DNA of 12,412 bases from Methanobacterium sp. (lineage in GTDB: Archaea > Methanobacteriota > Methanobacteria > Methanobacteriales > Methanobacteriaceae). Of the stretch, positions 9,364-12,412 are shown piece by piece. How positions within the stretch are numbered: the first letter of the stretch is position 1; every line of letters begins with the position of its first letter. A model generated the notes under the pieces. It did no database searches. It saw nothing but the letters and a program-made list of their open reading frames with translations, and was not told the origin of the DNA. The stretch lies in the NCBI GenBank assembly GCA_020854975.1, contig JAHKLQ010000110.1, forward strand, positions 1-12,412, in the 5' to 3' direction. Position numbers and translations under genes: made by a program.

Positions 9364-9480
9364 TCTCTTCACCTGATTTAATCAATAAAAATTTATGTTA
9401 ACAATACTCTATTTCATGTTAGCAAATACTATTAAGTGTTAAAATGCTATTTTGGGGGATAATCTTCGATAAAACAGCTT

Positions 9481-9487
9481 AAAAAAA
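9481..9487 (-). terminator. Oligo-T terminator after the small GTPase gene
   Basis: On the minus strand, a run of seven T residues lies about 45 bases beyond the GTPase stop. It falls in the 169-base gap before the GTPase-PII gene, so the two genes may have separate transcripts despite shared orientation. Confidence 0.45.
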
Positions 9488-9532
9488 TGTTAATTAGTTT
9501 AATTTTCAAAAATAAATAAATTAGGGCTGTAT

Positions 9533-10009
9533 TTATCCGCAAGTGATGACCTGGATTTTCATATTTCCGTGACCATGGTCCATCATTTCCACCAGGGTGT
9601 TAATACCGTTTGAGAGTCCTCTACCTGAAATTGATTCAGTAGGAAATATGGGAACTTGTGAATAATGATCAGGGAGAGGGGAATTGTTTAAATCCTGTTT
9701 GTTGGCAAATATTACGTAAGGCACTTTTTTTTCTTCCACGAAAGTTATCATTTCTACACAGTTGGCAGTAATTCCCTGGGTGTTGTCAATAAAAATAATG
9801 GCTCCATCCATGTTTTTGGCTAATATATCCTTCATGAATTTGAATCGTTCTGCTCCAGAAGGACTGAATATCTGCAGTTTCTTATTGTTTACGATGGTTT
9901 TTCCATAACTTGCTGCTTCAGTTTTCACCAAATTCTTACAAATATGTTCTAGGGCGGTTTTTTTACCGGAACCTGCGTCTCCTAACACCAATATTTTTTT
10001 AATTTCCAT
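9533..10009 (-). CDS. Small Ras-like GTPase (archaeal GTP-binding protein, SR-beta/Arf-like group)
   Basis: The product is 158 residues from ATG 10009. Numbering from the ATG at 10033: G1/P-loop GDAGSGKKT is at 18-26, G3-like FSPSGAERF at 56-64, FANKQD (G4) at 109-114 and TES (G5) at 132-134. The core matches the archaeal/bacterial predicted GTPases annotated near COG2229. Unusually, the G3 aspartate (DxxG) is replaced by serine (SPSG). The protein ends in ITCG, with no CAAX box. ATG 10009 is preferred because two overlapping GGTGAT sites (10013-10018, 10019-10024) precede it; the upstream ATG has none. The next gene downstream is a P-loop-less paralogue fused to PII, which suggests the two work together. 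Confidence 0.8.
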   Translation of the reverse strand: MEIKKILVLGDAGSGKKTALEHICKNLVKTEAASYGKTIVNNKKLQIFSPSGAERFKFMKDILAKNMDGAIIFIDNTQGITANCVEMITFVEEKKVPYVIFANKQDLNNSPLPDHYSQVPIFPTESISGRGLSNGINTLVEMMDHGHGNMKIQVITCG

Positions 10010-10040
10010 AACATCACCATCACCAATGGCCATAGGAATA

Positions 10041-10056
10041 CGGAAGCCGTCTTCCG
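10041..10056. promoter_or_regulatory. GC-rich perfect hairpin near the GTPase transcript start
   Basis: CGGAAG-CCGT-CTTCCG is a perfect 6-bp inverted repeat with a 4-base loop in otherwise AT-rich DNA. It sits 32 bases before the preferred GTPase start and about 25 bases past the TATA-like element. It could be an operator at the transcription start or a 5' leader hairpin. Confidence 0.5.
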
Positions 10057-10078
10057 ATCAAACTGTTGGTGTTCTTAC

Positions 10079-10091
10079 TATATAAATATAT
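10079..10091 (-). promoter_or_regulatory. TATA box of the small GTPase gene
   Basis: On the minus strand the element reads ATATATTTATATA. It would place transcription initiation near 10055-10060, giving a leader of about 50 bases that starts at the hairpin. Confidence 0.5.
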
Positions 10092-10172
10092 GCTCAACAT
10101 TTCCAGAAGAAATTGAAATATGTTTACTTAAAATCAATATTTTTACTTAACCAAAAAGTTCATGGAAGTTTA

Positions 10173-10205
10173 TTAAAAATAAATAAAATCAAAAAAATAA
10201 ATAAG
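10173..10205 (-). terminator. T-rich terminator after GMP synthase subunit B
   Basis: On the minus strand the region reads as several T-runs, including one of seven (10191-10197), beginning about 45 bases past the guaA subunit B stop. It would end the GMP synthase transcript before the GTPase gene. Confidence 0.5.
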
Positions 10206-10251
10206 GGAATAATTAATTCTTTTAGCTCATTAACTTGAGGAAATAATTATT

Positions 10252-11178
10252 TTATGCCAGTTCAATGGTACTTGGTGGTTTATCACTCACAGAAAGAGAT
10301 ACATGGGTTACTTCAGGGATTTCAGCGGTTATTCTTCGGGAGATGGTTTTTACCATTTCCCAGGGTAATTCTGGAACATCAGCAGTCATGGCATCCAGGG
10401 ACTCTACCATTCGCAGTACAACCAGGTAGCCATAGTCTCGGATATCCCCTTTAACTCCAGTGACTTTGGTGTTGGTTAAAACTGCAAAGTATTGCCATAG
10501 TGTTTTATCCAGACCCACCTTTTGCACTTCTTCTTCTACTATGGCATTGGCTTTTCTGCATACTTCAATTTTTTCAGGTGTTATTTCACCAGCAATACGC
10601 ACAGCAAGACCAGGGCCAGGATATGGTTGTCGTTTCACCATCTCATCTGGTAAACCCATTTCAGCCCCAATGATCCTTACTTCATCCTTGTAAAGCTCTC
10701 TAATTGGTTCTACAACTTCTAAAACCATCCCATGCGGAAGGGCAACATTGTGATGGGATTTTATATCGCCATGACTTTCAATCCAATCCGGGGCAATGGT
10801 GCCCTGTACCAGATAATCAGCACCCACTTTTTCAGCTTCTCTTTCAAAAACCCTGATGAAAACTTCACCAATGATCTTCCTTTTCTCTTCAGGGTCTTCC
10901 ACACCTGTAAGTTTACCCAGGAATTCTTCACTAGCATCTATATATCGAAGATTAAGCCTTTCTTTGAAAGTTTCCTGAACGTATTCAGCTTCACCCTCAC
11001 GTAAAAGGCCGTGATCTACGAAAACGGCGGTCAAATTTTCTTTGATAGCATTGGAAACTAATACTGATGCTACAGAACTGTCAACACCGCCTGAAAGGGC
11101 GATTATTGCCTTTTTATCTCCTATTGTTTTTTTGATTTCATCTATGGATTCTTTAATGAAAGAAGACGGATCTAACAT
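10252..11178 (-). CDS. guaAB: GMP synthase subunit B (ATP-pyrophosphatase subunit)
   Basis: This subunit adenylates XMP with ATP and, using ammonia from subunit A, completes XMP to GMP in purine synthesis. The 308-residue product shows the N-type ATP pyrophosphatase P-loop ALSGGVDSS at 27-35, [11 protein letters not shown] at 52-62 and [13 protein letters not shown] at 124-136. The XMP-binding [10 protein letters not shown] is at 184-193, and the C-terminus is KPPSTIE. Length is normal for the stand-alone archaeal subunit, in which synthase and amidotransferase are separate genes. The ATG is preceded by AAAGGT. The amidotransferase subunit lies 187 bases upstream on the same strand, an unusually wide gap with its own TATA-like elements. 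Confidence 0.95.
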   Translation of the reverse strand: MLDPSSFIKESIDEIKKTIGDKKAIIALSGGVDSSVASVLVSNAIKENLTAVFVDHGLLREGEAEYVQETFKERLNLRYIDASEEFLGKLTGVEDPEEKRKIIGEVFIRVFEREAEKVGADYLVQGTIAPDWIESHGDIKSHHNVALPHGMVLEVVEPIRELYKDEVRIIGAEMGLPDEMVKRQPYPGPGLAVRIAGEITPEKIEVCRKANAIVEEEVQKVGLDKTLWQYFAVLTNTKVTGVKGDIRDYGYLVVLRMVESLDAMTADVPELPWEMVKTISRRITAEIPEVTHVSLSVSDKPPSTIELA

Positions 11179-11238
11179 GTTTTTCGACCTTTATAATTTT
11201 ATAAAATATTATTTTTTTAAAATATCAAATATTAACTA

Positions 11239-11282
11239 AATTTTTATAATATCCTTCACTTATTGTATTGTTTATTTATATA
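11239..11282 (-). promoter_or_regulatory. Candidate promoter elements of guaA subunit B
   Basis: On the minus strand two TATA-like elements are visible: TATATAAAT (11274-11282) and TTATAAAAAT (11239-11248). They would give leaders of roughly 70 and 35 bases. The sequence around the first is weakly palindromic (TTTATT and AAATAA arms). I cannot decide between them. Confidence 0.4.
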
Positions 11283-11365
11283 CAATAAATAAATTAGCAA
11301 GTAATTGTGGTTATGCTTTTTAGATAATCATTCATATAAAAAGGAAGAATTGTTTTTTTAGGTTT

Positions 11366-11929
11366 TTAATGAGATCGTTTCTTGCAAACCTCATAAAAAT
11401 TCTCAAAAACTCGGGGTCCCTCTGGAGTGTGATAAACCTCAGGATGGAATTGTATTCCATATAACGGTTTTTCATCATGTTTCATGGCTTCTATGTCACA
11501 TATGGGTGATGAAGCGAGAATTTTAAATTCAGGGGGAAGTTGGGTTACTTCATCCTTGTGTGAAGCCCACACATCTAACTGTGGTCCCAATCCTTGGAAA
11601 ATGTCATTTTCATCTATAATGTTAATCTGGATCTGAGCATAACTTTCCGAACCCGCAGATCCAATCTCACCACCATAAGCCTGGGCAATAATCTGATGAC
11701 CAAGGCAAATACCTAGAATGGGATAATCCAATTTTTTAACGTATTCTGGGCTGTTACCAGATCTTTCCACTGATGGCCCTCCTCCCAATATAAGTCCTAA
11801 AGGTTCTTTATCTTCAATCTCATTTAGGGGGGTGGTGTTGGGCACCAGTTCTGAAGGTATTTTCAGGTAGTGTAGGGTGCGGTGGATACGGTGATTGTAC
11901 TGTCCGTGATTATTAACCACTAAAATCAT
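11366..11929 (-). CDS. guaAA: GMP synthase subunit A (glutamine amidotransferase)
   Basis: This class I glutamine amidotransferase hydrolyses glutamine and passes ammonia to subunit B. The 187-residue product has the nucleophile elbow LGICLGHQ with Cys75. [11 protein letters not shown] at 46-56 forms the oxyanion region, and QFHPEVYHT at 160-168 supplies the catalytic His162 and Glu164. Length is typical of the archaeal stand-alone subunit. The ATG is preceded by a clear GGAGAT Shine-Dalgarno site with about 8 bases of spacing. It is transcribed toward subunit B, and the pairing confirms the assignment against other amidotransferases (TrpG, PabA, CarA). Confidence 0.95.
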   Translation of the reverse strand: MILVVNNHGQYNHRIHRTLHYLKIPSELVPNTTPLNEIEDKEPLGLILGGGPSVERSGNSPEYVKKLDYPILGICLGHQIIAQAYGGEIGSAGSESYAQIQINIIDENDIFQGLGPQLDVWASHKDEVTQLPPEFKILASSPICDIEAMKHDEKPLYGIQFHPEVYHTPEGPRVFENFYEVCKKRSH

Positions 11930-12070
11930 TGTATTTTATCTCCTAATCTATTAAAACTCTCTAAATCCCTCTAAAATTTATGGTTCTAATTTATTCAACT
12001 CTTCATCTCGTTAATTATTCTTTTATAATTTTGGTAATTCCTCATGATTGGGTTTAAATTTGTTTTATGG

Positions 12071-12102
<32 letters not shown>

Positions 12103-12106
12103 AAAT

Positions 12107-12256
12107 ATGGAACTAAGAGACATTTTACTCATACTGGTGGCCCTAGTGCTAGCAGTGGTTTTCTTCTATGTATTCATATGGTTGCTGCCAGTTATAATTA
12201 TACTGGTCATAGCCTACATAATATATGTATTTTTGAAGGGATCCGAAGGATATTAA
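12107..12256 (+). CDS. Small hydrophobic membrane protein, 49 residues
   Basis: The frame from ATG 12107 to TAA 12254-12256 encodes a protein that is almost entirely membrane-spanning. The N-terminus MELRD is short and charged. A hydrophobic stretch runs from about residue 6 to 43, broken by Pro28, so two short transmembrane helices with a tight turn are likely. A short tail, LKGSEGY, follows. There is no strong Shine-Dalgarno site (GGTAAT lies 10 bases upstream). An eight-T run follows at 12341-12348. No family is recognised; small two-helix proteins like this are common in Methanobacteriales genomes and often left unannotated. Confidence 0.6.
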   Translation: MELRDILLILVALVLAVVFFYVFIWLLPVIIILVIAYIIYVFLKGSEGY

Positions 12257-12286
12257 TATGCATTAAAACATGTTAATATTCATTAA
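12253..12286. repeat. Pair of 14-bp near-identical repeats, 20 bp apart, each with palindromic arms
   Basis: TTAATATGCATTAA (12253-12266) and TTAATATTCATTAA (12273-12286) differ at one base. Each has TTAAT and ATTAA arms that pair. They overlap the stop of the small membrane protein gene and lie upstream of the next possible gene. Confidence 0.7.
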
Positions 12287-12340
12287 TTTAGGGAATGTCT
12301 TAGTTTAACCTTTCCATTTAAGTTTTAAATTTTTAAATAA

Positions 12341-12348
12341 TTTTTTTT
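12341..12348 (+). terminator. Eight-T run, possible terminator of the small membrane protein gene
   Basis: Eight consecutive T residues lie in AT-rich DNA 85 bases past the small gene's stop and about 20 bases before a possible new start. Confidence 0.35.
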
Positions 12349-12369
12349 AAAGAATCATGGGTTGATAGA

Positions 12370-12412
12370 ATGATTGAAATGGAAAAATTCAAAGGATTAA
12401 ATGGAAATTTAA
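12370..12412 (+). CDS. Possible start of a gene running off the window, 3' partial
   Basis: ATG at 12370 opens a frame of 14 codons (MIEMEKFKGLNGNL) still open at the edge. GGTTGAT lies 3 bases upstream, resembling other Shine-Dalgarno sites in the window. The visible part is too short to name. Confidence 0.35.
   Translation, partial: MIEMEKFKGLNGNL

Noticed and set aside
10051..10059. CTTCCGATC resembling a sequencing-adapter end
   Set aside because: Only nine bases match, and flanking bases do not extend the match. It is part of a perfect local hairpin, so chance similarity is more likely.
10254..11239. Four plus-strand frames of 65-90 residues
   Set aside because: All mirror the conserved GMP synthase subunit B gene and are compositionally unlike proteins.

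Overview
The window reads as chromosomal DNA from a methanogenic archaeon of the order Methanobacteriales, most likely Methanobacterium or a close relative. The evidence is AT-rich intergenic DNA, Shine-Dalgarno sites of the GGTGAT type, archaeal TATA-like boxes and oligo-T terminators. The gene content agrees: split GMP synthase, a KEOPS Cgi121 subunit, an archaeal Nre repair protein, and a geranylgeranyl reductase for archaeal lipids. No tRNA, rRNA, CRISPR array, transposase or integrase was seen.

Layout. Positions 1-140 hold the C-terminus of a probable tRNA methyltransferase of the TrmG10 type. A leuA-type 2-isopropylmalate synthase follows on the plus strand (366-1862), then the KEOPS subunit Cgi121 (2073-2609). 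A minus-strand block, 5702 to 2881, carries msrB, then nre (DNA repair, PCNA-binding tail), then a short DegT-type PLP enzyme. A plus-strand HEAT-repeat protein (5860-6681) precedes a two-gene operon: a 56-residue 2[4Fe-4S] ferredoxin and a geranylgeranyl reductase, overlapping by ATGA. The last large block is on the minus strand: guaA subunit A (11366-11929), guaA subunit B (10252-11178), a small GTPase (9533-10009) and a degenerate GTPase domain fused to a PII-like domain (8422-9363). A 49-residue membrane protein and the possible start of another gene close the window on the plus strand.

Most genes are housekeeping. Two regions stand out. First, the GTPase pair: an apparently intact small GTPase sits directly upstream of a paralogue whose P-loop is destroyed and which carries a C-terminal PII nitrogen-regulator-like domain on a low-complexity linker. 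This is a candidate signalling module that I cannot match to a described system. Second, the ferredoxin-reductase operon: the ferredoxin has no ATG, GTG or TTG start. A strong Shine-Dalgarno site points to an ACG codon, and an 18-bp perfect palindrome lies just upstream.

A third, genome-style signal is the repeated occurrence of short tandem duplications with 16-20 bp units. They occur in at least four intergenic regions, and once in frame inside the GTPase-PII linker. The units differ in sequence, which suggests a recurring slippage process rather than one mobile element.
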